Positions 1 to 4,844 of a DNA stretch of 6,338 nucleotides are shown here, piece by piece. The notes below the pieces were generated by a model. The model made no database searches. It saw nothing but the letters and a program-made list of their open reading frames with translations, and was not told the DNA's origin. How positions within the stretch are numbered: position 1 is the first letter of the stretch; each line of letters starts with the position of its first letter. This DNA is from Patescibacteria group bacterium (GTDB taxonomy: Bacteria > Patescibacteriota > Saccharimonadia > Saccharimonadales > CAIOMD01). Location: assembly GCA_025453305.1 (NCBI GenBank), contig JALOQO010000036.1:1-6338 (forward strand). Direction: 5' to 3'. The position numbers were made by a program, and so were the translations under genes.

Positions 1-126
1 TAAGGCAGGGTGAGAACTGCCTGTGACAGTTCGCAAGGCCGGAATCCTGGATTGCGAACGCAACCAAGATGAGGCGGGCTCGAGGAATTTTTCAAAGAAA
101 AATATCCGTGAGTCGTGGGTTCCCAC
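1..126 (+). ncRNA. Left structured RNA element upstream of tRNA-Lys, 5' end outside window
   Basis: No protein gene fits here, but the stretch is full of hairpins. GAACTG (14-19) pairs with CAGTTC (27-32). GTTCGCAA (29-36) pairs perfectly with TTGCGAAC (52-59), and this excludes the first stem. A third hairpin (84-93 with 97-107) has an AAA loop. Positions 8-33 match 321-346 of the right element at 24 of 26 bases, and AAGATGA (66-72) sits at the same spacing as in that copy (379-385). The element ends in a tRNA-Lys-like T-arm (112-127). I see no terminator or good promoter between it and the tRNA, so the two may share a transcript. The family is not recognised; the RNA call rests on conserved structure between two copies. 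Its 5' part lies beyond the window edge. Confidence 0.45.
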
Positions 127-156
127 TACATTGCCAGTACATTACAATTATAATAT

Positions 157-233
157 GGGACCATAGCTCAGCTGGTTAGAGCACCTGCCTTTTAAGCAGG
201 GTGTCGTGGGTTCAAGCCCCACTGGTCCCTCCA
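157..233 (+). tRNA. tRNA-Lys (anticodon UUU), CCA encoded
   Basis: A full cloverleaf is visible. The acceptor stem is 157-163 with 223-229 (7 bp), the D stem GCTC/GAGC is 166-169 with 179-182, and the anticodon stem CCTGC/GCAGG is 184-188 with 196-200. The loop CTTTTAA carries TTT at 191-193. The T stem GTGGG/CCCAC is 206-210 with 218-222, around loop TTCAAGC. CCA is encoded at 231-233. The anticodon reads AAA and AAG lysine codons. The discriminator base is T230; tRNA-Lys of E. coli and B. subtilis have A there, so this is unusual. A second copy of the last 22 bases lies at 410-431. Confidence 0.97.
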
Positions 234-234
234 A
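213..234 (+). repeat. Direct repeat, copy 1: 3' end of tRNA-Lys
   Basis: This stretch covers the T-loop, T-stem 3' strand, acceptor 3' strand, CCA and one following A. It recurs without a mismatch at 410-431, exactly 197 bp downstream. Duplicated tRNA 3' ends are the usual footprint of tyrosine-recombinase integration, with the tRNA end serving as attB. No integrase gene is present in this window. Confidence 0.9.
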
Positions 235-271
235 ATAAATTGCCCCAGCTTGTCTGGGGTATTTTATTTGG
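231..271 (+). terminator. Intrinsic terminator after tRNA-Lys
   Basis: CCCCAG (243-248) and CTGGGG (254-259) form a 6-bp stem with a CTTGT loop, followed by a T-rich tail (260-269). The arms extend outwards: CCAAATAAA (231-239) is the exact reverse complement of TTTATTTGG (263-271). The hairpin therefore reaches into the tRNA's CCA and could work for transcription in either direction. Confidence 0.8.
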
Positions 272-285
272 CTAGGTTATTAGCT

Positions 286-304
286 GGGCTTGAAACCATG
301 ACAC
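286..304 (-). repeat. Inverted copy of the tRNA-Lys T-arm and variable loop
   Basis: This stretch matches the reverse complement of tRNA positions 201-219 at 17 of 19 bases. As RNA, one of the two differences (T299 opposite G206) is still a G-U pair, so 18 of 19 positions can pair; only A295 opposite G210 cannot. It forms the 5' end of the right structured element, and its first seven bases (GGGCTTG) also pair with CAAGCCC at 410-416. Confidence 0.75.
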
Positions 305-416
305 TCCAAAAGGTTGGAGTGGGTGAGAACTGCCAGTGGCAGTTCGGAAACGAATCTTCTCTTGCAAACTGGTTTGCAAAGATGAAGTTCGGGGGTCGCC
401 AAAGGTGACCAAGCCC
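286..416 (+). ncRNA. Right structured RNA element downstream of tRNA-Lys
   Basis: A compact multi-helix fold can be drawn by hand. The closing stem is 286-292 with 410-416. Inside it are a hairpin CACTCCA/TGGAGTG (302-308 with 315-321), a hairpin GAACTGCC/GGCAGTTC (327-334 with 338-345, 3-nt loop), and a long arm (351-359 with 384-391) capped by TTGCAAAC/GTTTGCAA (362-369 with 372-379). The last hairpin is GGTCGCC/GGTGACC (394-400 with 404-410) with an AAA loop. An alternative TTCG-GAAA-CGAA hairpin (343-354) competes with the second one. The element is related to the left element at 1-126. It runs directly into a copy of the tRNA-Lys 3' end. It lacks open reading frames and matches no RNA family I know. 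It may be a free RNA, a mobile-element end, or a cis-acting leader or trailer. Confidence 0.5.
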
Positions 417-431
417 CACTGGTCCCTCCAA
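410..431 (+). repeat. Direct repeat, copy 2: orphan tRNA-Lys 3' end with CCA
   Basis: This is an exact 22-bp copy of 213-234, including the discriminator T and CCA (428-430). No tRNA 5' part precedes it; the right structured element abuts it instead. The sequences diverge at the next base on both sides (T212 against C409, A235 against T432). It could be an att-type duplication or the tail of a tRNA gene whose front was replaced. Confidence 0.9.
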
Positions 432-470
432 TAAAAATGACTCTGTTTAAGATTCGGTCGTTTTTATTTG
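429..470 (+). terminator. Terminator-like hairpin after the orphan tRNA end
   Basis: An AT-rich stem of about 12 bp forms between 429-441 and 457-470, with one G-U pair (T438 with G460) and one bulged T. The 3' arm contains a T5 run (461-465) followed by ATTT. The layout, CCA followed at once by an AATAAA-type arm, repeats the design of the terminator after the intact tRNA. From 471 to 536 I see only AT-rich spacer. Confidence 0.55.
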
Positions 471-536
471 ATTGCGATTTGAATCGGCTTTAGTGAGTAA
501 TGATTAATTGTGTAATACTAACTAAATCAAAGCATG

Positions 537-552
537 TGTTAAATATCTAACA
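537..552 (+). promoter_or_regulatory. Near-perfect palindrome, possible operator
   Basis: TGTTAAATATCTAACA is a 16-bp dyad with five perfect outer pairs (TGTTA/TAACA) and one mismatched position pair. It ends 21 bp before the probable -10 at 574-579, where a -35 element would lie, and no good -35 hexamer is present there. A regulator bound here would affect the 74-residue membrane protein gene. No regulator family is assigned. Confidence 0.35.
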
Positions 553-573
553 GCATATTTTAATATAGTTTAT

Positions 574-579
574 TAAAAT
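574..579 (+). promoter_or_regulatory. Probable -10 element giving a leaderless start
   Basis: TAAAAT is followed by 7 nt and then the ATG at 587, so transcription would begin at or next to the start codon. The stretch TAAAATAATAATTATG is identical at all but one base to the one before the DUF1704 gene (TAAAATAATAGTTATG on the minus strand). No clear -35 is seen at 16-18 bp. Confidence 0.45.
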
Positions 580-586
580 AATAATT

Positions 587-811
587 ATGGTAGAAACAAT
601 ACATGAAGTACAAGATGATCCCGCTCTATATAAATTTTTAACTTGGCTGGCTTTAATACTGGCTATAGTTGCATTAATAGTTGCCTGGATGGCCTATAAT
701 CGAAGTGGCGAAGATCTAGAGAATAGAGTTCAAAGGCAGGTTGAACAGACTATGAACCAAGTTGATGAAGCAACTCCGAATGTAGATGTTGATGTGGAAA
801 GGCAACAATAA
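587..811 (+). CDS. Small single-pass membrane protein, 74 aa, unknown function
   Basis: The product has an acidic N-terminus (residues 1-12), one hydrophobic helix (about 16-37, LTWLALILAIVALIVAWMAY) and a polar, mostly acidic tail (40-74). Part of the tail (42-60) may be helical or coiled-coil. There is no signal peptidase or lipobox motif, so a membrane-anchored protein with a soluble tail is expected; orientation is uncertain. The ATG at 587 is supported by a -10 element spaced for leaderless transcription and by the lack of a Shine-Dalgarno. It is the only + strand gene here, separated from the tRNA block by a terminator-like hairpin and convergent with the gene ending at 857. The 45-bp gap to that gene shows no strong terminator. 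I do not recognise a family. Confidence 0.7.
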   Translation: MVETIHEVQDDPALYKFLTWLALILAIVALIVAWMAYNRSGEDLENRVQRQVEQTMNQVDEATPNVDVDVERQQ

Positions 812-856
812 CAAACTAATTTATAATTAATTGTTGATTAGATTTGATATTATGCC

Positions 857-1354
857 CTAATGTTTGGCTTTTTTGTGCTTTTTGTAATGTTTGGGTGCAT
901 TAAATATCAAGTAAAGAGTACTAGACAGTAGCCCAGCAGCTACCGCCACACTAAAGAAAGGTTCTATTGTGACATATGTAGAGGCCGATTTAATAGCCTC
1001 TTGGGTATCGTAGGGTAATTTTACTACTACAAGCATAATCGCTACCAAAACACCCGCTACGGCTGGCAAGATATGAAAAAATAGTTGAGATGGTCTTATT
1101 GTATTGCGATAGCCTATCAGGATAACCAATGGCGGTAATAACAAAAGGCTAATTTGAACAATACTAAACAGAGGCAAACCGTTGGTTGCTGGTAGTGATT
1201 TTAAAAACTGGGTGGCGTCTTGGGCGGTTAATCTTGCTAGCAACTCACCGGCACATAAAGCAAAAAATATCAAAACAGCATTTGATCTTAAGAAAAGTGG
1301 CAATAGCCCAAAAAGGATACCTGCAGATATTATTACAATATAAGTAGCTTGCAT
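857..1354 (-). CDS. Five-helix integral membrane protein, 165 aa, unknown function
   Basis: Five hydrophobic segments are visible (about residues 3-22, 25-42, 61-82, 91-111 and 132-151). A strongly basic tail (155-165, KHYKKHKKAKH) is probably cytoplasmic by the positive-inside rule. No catalytic motif stands out and I do not recognise the family. The gene starts 16 bp after the DUF192 gene stops, on the same strand, so it is probably the last gene of the operon that begins with the DUF1704 peptidase. No Shine-Dalgarno precedes the ATG, which suggests translation depends on the upstream gene. It ends in TAG and faces the 74-aa gene. Length and hydrophobicity make a real gene likely; the role is open. 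Confidence 0.75.
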   Translation of the reverse strand: MQATYIVIISAGILFGLLPLFLRSNAVLIFFALCAGELLARLTAQDATQFLKSLPATNGLPLFSIVQISLLLLPPLVILIGYRNTIRPSQLFFHILPAVAGVLVAIMLVVVKLPYDTQEAIKSASTYVTIEPFFSVAVAAGLLSSTLYLIFNAPKHYKKHKKAKH

Positions 1355-1370
1355 AATATTAGCTTATCAT

Positions 1371-1862
1371 TTAAAAGCTTATGTTATCACCCACTTTTAT
1401 TTTTAGCTTTTCTACCGCATCTTCTGGCAGCTCTATTACATACCTGCTTGGTTCTAAAGATTTATAAACTTCTGGATATTCTGCCGGTGTTGCGTTGTTC
1501 TTAATATGAACTATCATTTTATCGCTATTAAGCCAGATTATATCTATTGGGAACCTCATCTGAACCATCCACATCCGCCAATCACTTTCTTGTTTAAAAT
1601 CAAACAACATACCGCCGTTTTCTTTTATACCATCCCGTTCTGACAAGCCCCTTTTTCTTAAAGCATCGGTATCGGCTAGTTCTAAATAATAACTCTGGCC
1701 GTTAATATCTGCTTTTATGTAATTAGTTTCTGTGGATTTCTTATATAAATACCAACCGCCGGCAATCAATAACACTATGACAACCAGAGATATTAATAAA
1801 TATGGCCAAAAACTTTTTTGCCTAGGCACCAACGCGATCTTTTTTGTTTCTTTGTTTTGCAT
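1371..1862 (-). CDS. Membrane-anchored DUF192 family protein, 163 aa
   Basis: A short basic cytoplasmic N-terminus (1-17) leads into one transmembrane helix (about 18-40), which anchors an extracytoplasmic DUF192 domain (about 48-163). Family landmarks are present: a RGL motif (71-73), GGMLFDF (83-89), a W-rich stretch followed by FPIDIIW (104-110), and a C-terminal VIELP...GD pattern (142-159). DUF192 proteins are small beta-rich exported or anchored domains with no settled function. The gene overlaps the end of rimK by 41 bp. I kept the ATG at 1862 because a purine-rich AGAGAG lies just upstream, and the GTG at codon 12, which would cut the overlap to 8 bp, has no such site. Expression is probably coupled to rimK. 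Whether the protein shares a process with the RimK module is not shown. Confidence 0.88.
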   Translation of the reverse strand: MQNKETKKIALVPRQKSFWPYLLISLVVIVLLIAGGWYLYKKSTETNYIKADINGQSYYLELADTDALRKRGLSERDGIKENGGMLFDFKQESDWRMWMVQMRFPIDIIWLNSDKMIVHIKNNATPAEYPEVYKSLEPSRYVIELPEDAVEKLKIKVGDNISF

Positions 1863-2724
1863 TTCTCTCTACATATTCTATCACTTTTGTAGCTACATCG
1901 CGGCCAGTTATTTTTTCTATTCCAAAGCCAGGGCTAGAATTAATTTCTAGCACTAGTGGGCCATTATTGCTTCGCATAATATCTACCCCACATATAGGCA
2001 AGTTCATACTCTTGGCGGCTTTAATTACAGTTTTTTCCTCTTCTTCTGTTAATTTAACAGTTTTACCAACCCCACCTTGATGTAGATTAGATCTAAAATC
2101 GTCGTCTAAACTTTGGCGCCTATAGCTTGCAACAACCCTGTTACCAACTACAAAAGCCCTGATATCGGTCCCGGCAGATTCGGCTATAAATTCCTGAACC
2201 AAAAAACTTACGCCTTCTACATAAAAAGCTTGCATTACGGCTTGGGCTGCTTTTTTGGTTTCGGCTAGCACTACGCCATTGCCATGAGTACCTCGGGCAA
2301 CTTTAATAATTAATGGTGTTCCGCCAGCTTTTTCAATAACATCCTCTAAATCGGCCGTCTCTCTGGCAAATACTGTTTTAGGAATACCAACATCAGCTTT
2401 AGCAAGTAGCTGATAGGACCTAAACTTATCTCTTGATCTATTTATAGCTATTGAGCTTGCCGTAGTATAGACACCTTGCATTTCAAACTGGCGAACAATA
2501 GCTGTGCCGTACTTTGTATAGCTTTGCGCTATTCGTGGAATAATCGCATCAAAACCATGCAACGCTTCTCCTTTGTAATGCACAACTGGGTTGCTTTTTT
2601 CTACAGTAACATAACACTTTGCGTAGTCAATTATCCTAACGCTATGCCCGCGATCTTTCGCCACTTGTTTAAGCCGCTGGGTAGAATAATTTGCCCCACC
2701 TTTTGATAAAATCGCTATTCTCAT
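1822..2724 (-). CDS. rimK: RimK, ATP-grasp glutamate ligase
   Basis: RimK enzymes use ATP to add glutamates to a protein C-terminus, classically ribosomal protein S6, through an acyl-phosphate intermediate. The protein is 300 residues, the same as E. coli RimK, and aligns with it as recalled throughout. Visible features are the N-terminal MRIAILS strand, YKG (50-52), FDAIIPRI (58-65), ATP-binding lysines K100 and K141 with the glycine-rich loop ARGTHGNG (143-150), QEFI (177-180), DIRAFVVG (187-194), and FRSNLHQGG (210-218). The metal ligands D248, E260 and N262 lie in GVDIM and LEINSSPG. The ATG at 2724 overlaps the TGA of the RimB-like gene as ATGA, which favours it over an upstream TTG at 2736. 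The neighbours are a RimB-like protease and a DUF1704 peptidase. Close relatives can ligate other amino acids, so the substrate is not certain. Confidence 0.93.
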   Translation of the reverse strand: MRIAILSKGGANYSTQRLKQVAKDRGHSVRIIDYAKCYVTVEKSNPVVHYKGEALHGFDAIIPRIAQSYTKYGTAIVRQFEMQGVYTTASSIAINRSRDKFRSYQLLAKADVGIPKTVFARETADLEDVIEKAGGTPLIIKVARGTHGNGVVLAETKKAAQAVMQAFYVEGVSFLVQEFIAESAGTDIRAFVVGNRVVASYRRQSLDDDFRSNLHQGGVGKTVKLTEEEEKTVIKAAKSMNLPICGVDIMRSNNGPLVLEINSSPGFGIEKITGRDVATKVIEYVERNAKQRNKKDRVGA

Positions 2725-3224
2725 TCGTCTATCCAATCTTCTTCGTCATCGGGAATATTAATTCCTAGTGTATTCTTTAGTTTAATTCTGTCAATATTAG
2801 ATCTAGTAACATCAACTAAAAACCTTTTCCTAATAGTTCGCCTGCCTAGCAAAATAGGAAATAGCTTCTTTGATCTATCGGCAAGCGTTACTGGAGTTAT
2901 AAATACTAGTGGTCCAATTTTTATTCTAACCTTTATCTCGTATCTTTCTTCTTTATGCCCAAAGGAACTCGCCACTACTGCTTTATCGAATTTACGAGTT
3001 TTAAATTCGTAGCCTTCTGTACCCGCACAAGGATGGCCTTTTAGTAATATTCCAGTAAGATACTCTTCGCCGTCTTCTTGTATAATTTTAATATTCTCAC
3101 AATGTATAGCAGATCTGTAGGCACCCGAATCTACCTTAGCAGGTATTTGAGTATGCTTATCATAATCTTGAAAAATAACTGGTTCGTTTCTGCCTATTAC
3201 TAGTTGGTATTTTCTACTTATCAT
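2721..3224 (-). CDS. RimB-like protease, retropepsin fold ('ATP-dependent zinc protease' family), 167 aa
   Basis: The family (Zn_protease, once named ATP-dependent zinc protease) has a retropepsin-like fold with a single aspartate per chain, implying an active dimer. The active-site motif is AKVDSGAYRSAIH (29-41), with D32 the predicted catalytic residue. Further family landmarks are SSFGHKEERYEI (86-97), TLADRS (113-118), ILLGRR (124-129) and FLVDVTRS (135-142). In Pseudomonas the related RimB acts with RimK and is thought to remove added glutamates from S6; that role is inferred here from the neighbouring rimK. The start is supported by a GGGGG purine run (3231-3235) six bases before the ATG. 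It lies 26 bp after the DUF1704 gene and overlaps rimK by 4 bp. The C-terminus is strongly acidic (DDEEDWIDE), as RimK substrates often are. Confidence 0.88.
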   Translation of the reverse strand: MISRKYQLVIGRNEPVIFQDYDKHTQIPAKVDSGAYRSAIHCENIKIIQEDGEEYLTGILLKGHPCAGTEGYEFKTRKFDKAVVASSFGHKEERYEIKVRIKIGPLVFITPVTLADRSKKLFPILLGRRTIRKRFLVDVTRSNIDRIKLKNTLGINIPDDEEDWIDE

Positions 3225-3250
3225 GTATTGCCCCCATCGCTCGTTGATAA

Positions 3251-4699
3251 TTATATTAAATTACTGTTTACTTTTTGTGCTTTCTCTAATGCATTAGTGT
3301 GGATTTCATTGGTGGGGTCAAATTTTCCGCTTAGTATATACTTCATAATAACATTAATTCTATCGCCCTTTTCAATACGATCTAATATATATTCGGCAAT
3401 TTTTATAAAACCACCAAAGTACGCAATATCTTTTGTAAATACACCAACAACATCGTCTCCTTCTGAACCCCTGTAAATTCTATTAATATGTGGTCTAAGC
3501 TTCTTTCGAGCAGATTCTTCATCGAACTCTTTACCTGCTTTCTTTGCCCTATCCTTCTCCCTTGCCATCAAAATATCGTACAGAACATCTTTAGGAATAG
3601 GGCTATCGGTAATCAAGCCAAGCGCTAGGGCAATATCGGTATACCTATCATAAGGCTTTTCTAGTGCTTCTTCCCCGTTCTCTGCATACTCTACAAGCAC
3701 TCCAAGTCCCTCTTCTGTAAAGAGATATCCTACTAACCCAAGTTCAAAGTCCTTAAAATCAGGACCTAATTTTGCGCCATTAATAGACCTTAGGGCATGT
3801 ACTAATACTTCGTGCCTAAACAGCCCTTCGGCCTCATTTATAGTCATTGCCCTACGTTTTTTACCGACTTTAATCTTCTTTTCCCTGCAGTTAACCAATA
3901 ATAGGTCTTTATCCTCAACTAATTCAACTTCCCAGTCACTCCACTGACTATCAGTAGCTTTTAATTTAGCTAGTGCTTGTTCGTATAAATCAAAAACCTT
4001 TTCGGACTCAAGCATAGTTGGATGTTCGGGTGATTGCTCTTTTCTGGCTTTATCAAAAACAGATGTAACTTCCGGATATTTATTATCAAACCATTCATCA
4101 ATAGGCTCTTTGATTGATTCTATTTTCTTTAGCCTCTCTTCTAACTTATTATCGGTAATTTGATCTACTTTAAGGCCTAAGTTTTTTAGCTTTTCTGCAA
4201 ATTGTGTAGGCTCTCCATTATCATCGGTTGTTAATCTTGCGAGTAAAGAAGATGCTAAAGCACTATCAGGAATTTCGTTGAATTCTTCATTAGCCTTTGT
4301 GAATCTATCCATTTGTAGAGCCCTAGTACCGTCTTGCTCGCTTTTGCTAAGCGCATCATGAATAGTTCTTAATAAATTTATTAGTGAAAGTGTATATGCA
4401 TATTGCTCTTCTTTTTCGGAATCTGTGTCTGCTTTAAGATAGGCCTGCCATACTGCTTCAGGGTTAGGACATTTTACGCCACCGTCTGTAACTAAATCCC
4501 CCATTAAAAATCTGCCAATTTTTTTGGCAGCAGCAACCCTGACTGGTATATTTTTACCCTCTTCTTTATCTTTTACATCTTGTTCATCATCGAATATTTT
4601 TGATTCGTTTAAAGTAAGAGCTAAAAAATCCAGTACATCATCTAGAGTAAATGGTTTTACTTCTTTTGCTTCTTCTTTTCGTGAAGGAATATGTAACAT
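3251..4699 (-). CDS. DUF1704 (MATCAP-like) zinc metallopeptidase, 482 aa
   Basis: Residues about 230-455 carry the DUF1704 signature: FRHEVLVHALRSING (294-308) with an HExxxH zinc motif (H296, E297, H301), TEEGLGVLVEY (328-338), where the family's QEGLA-type segment supplies a probable third ligand, and IYRGSEG...VFTKDIAYFGG (408-430). Eukaryotic relatives (MATCAP) trim C-terminal residues from tubulin tails; bacterial members are poorly known. The first 220 residues are charged and largely helical, with no signal peptide, so a cytoplasmic enzyme is likely. I chose the ATG at 4699 because a strong promoter ends 7 nt before it. A TTG at 4735 and an ATG at 4726 would both lie inside that promoter. 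It heads the operon with rimB-like and rimK, which suggests a role in processing ligated protein tails. Confidence 0.88.
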   Translation of the reverse strand: MLHIPSRKEEAKEVKPFTLDDVLDFLALTLNESKIFDDEQDVKDKEEGKNIPVRVAAAKKIGRFLMGDLVTDGGVKCPNPEAVWQAYLKADTDSEKEEQYAYTLSLINLLRTIHDALSKSEQDGTRALQMDRFTKANEEFNEIPDSALASSLLARLTTDDNGEPTQFAEKLKNLGLKVDQITDNKLEERLKKIESIKEPIDEWFDNKYPEVTSVFDKARKEQSPEHPTMLESEKVFDLYEQALAKLKATDSQWSDWEVELVEDKDLLLVNCREKKIKVGKKRRAMTINEAEGLFRHEVLVHALRSINGAKLGPDFKDFELGLVGYLFTEEGLGVLVEYAENGEEALEKPYDRYTDIALALGLITDSPIPKDVLYDILMAREKDRAKKAGKEFDEESARKKLRPHINRIYRGSEGDDVVGVFTKDIAYFGGFIKIAEYILDRIEKGDRINVIMKYILSGKFDPTNEIHTNALEKAQKVNSNLI

Positions 4700-4706
4700 A
4701 ACTATT

Positions 4707-4735
4707 ATTTTAGCAGATTTTGGCATTTTTTGCAA
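4707..4735 (-). promoter_or_regulatory. Sigma70-type promoter for the DUF1704-rimB-rimK operon
   Basis: On the minus strand, TTGCAA (4735-4730) is followed by 17 bp and TAAAAT (4712-4707), with an extended -10 (TGC before it). The ATG at 4699 begins 8 nt after the -10 ends, so the transcript should start at or one base before the start codon, giving a leaderless mRNA. No Shine-Dalgarno exists for this gene, which agrees. AT-rich sequence upstream (4736-4760) could act as an UP element. Confidence 0.65.
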
Positions 4736-4750
4736 TAGTGTTTATGAATA

Positions 4751-4825
4751 TTAATTGATTTTTTGGATGCGGAGGTAGGCTAGGGCTATAACGCTAATTA
4801 AGATTATTAATATAATTATTAGCAT
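4751..4825 (-). CDS. Possible 24-residue single-helix membrane peptide
   Basis: A short open frame starts with ATG at 4825-4823 and stops with TAA at 4753-4751, in the gap between the amidotransferase gene and the DUF1704 promoter. Nearly the whole peptide is one hydrophobic helix (LIIILIILISVIALAYL, residues 2-18), ending in a short basic tail (RIQKIN), the usual form of bacterial membrane microproteins. It starts 19 bp after the upstream gene's TAA and would be translated from the same transcript. AGG lies upstream but too far to be a convincing ribosome site. AT-rich DNA gives I and L codons by chance, so this is only a candidate. Confidence 0.35.
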   Translation of the reverse strand: MLIIILIILISVIALAYLRIQKIN

Positions 4826-4844
4826 GGTTATAAAACCTGATTGG

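Noticed and set aside
8..46. GGGTGAGAAC resembling parts of RNase P RNA, cobalamin or FMN riboswitches, or the T-box
   Set aside because: The other invariant blocks of those families (for example the B12 box, the T-box core and the RNase P GGUAAGAGC segment) are missing in both copies, so the likeness is short and local.
131..154. TTGCCA and TATAAT just before the tRNA as its promoter
   Set aside because: The spacer is only 12 bp, and a start about 7 nt after TATAAT would fall inside the mature tRNA. The tRNA is more likely transcribed from further upstream, through the left structured element.
286..416. Group I or group II intron interrupting a second tRNA-Lys
   Set aside because: No 5' tRNA half precedes it, it is too short for a typical intron core, and no P7 or domain V signature is visible.
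812..856. Bidirectional terminator between the convergent genes
   Set aside because: Only weak, imperfect AT-rich pairing is visible, with no GC stem and T-tract.
1732..2080. Plus-strand open frames opposite the DUF192 and rimK genes
   Set aside because: They are antisense to well-recognised domains and show no domain or start signal of their own. The same holds for frames near 2476-2706, 3204-3476, 4524-4754 and 4841-5071.
2721..2723. TGA recoded as glycine (code 25, as in some CPR lineages)
   Set aside because: TGA sits at a sensible end of the RimB-like protein, in an ATGA overlap with rimK, and no recognised domain is interrupted by an in-frame TGA.
2724..2736. TTG start at 2736 giving a 304-aa RimK
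   Set aside because: The ATG at 2724 gives exactly 300 residues beginning MRIAILS, as in E. coli RimK, and forms an ATGA overlap with the preceding stop.
4726..4735. Upstream TTG (4735) or ATG (4726) as the DUF1704 start
   Set aside because: Both lie within the -35/-10 promoter region, and the added residues carry no family feature.
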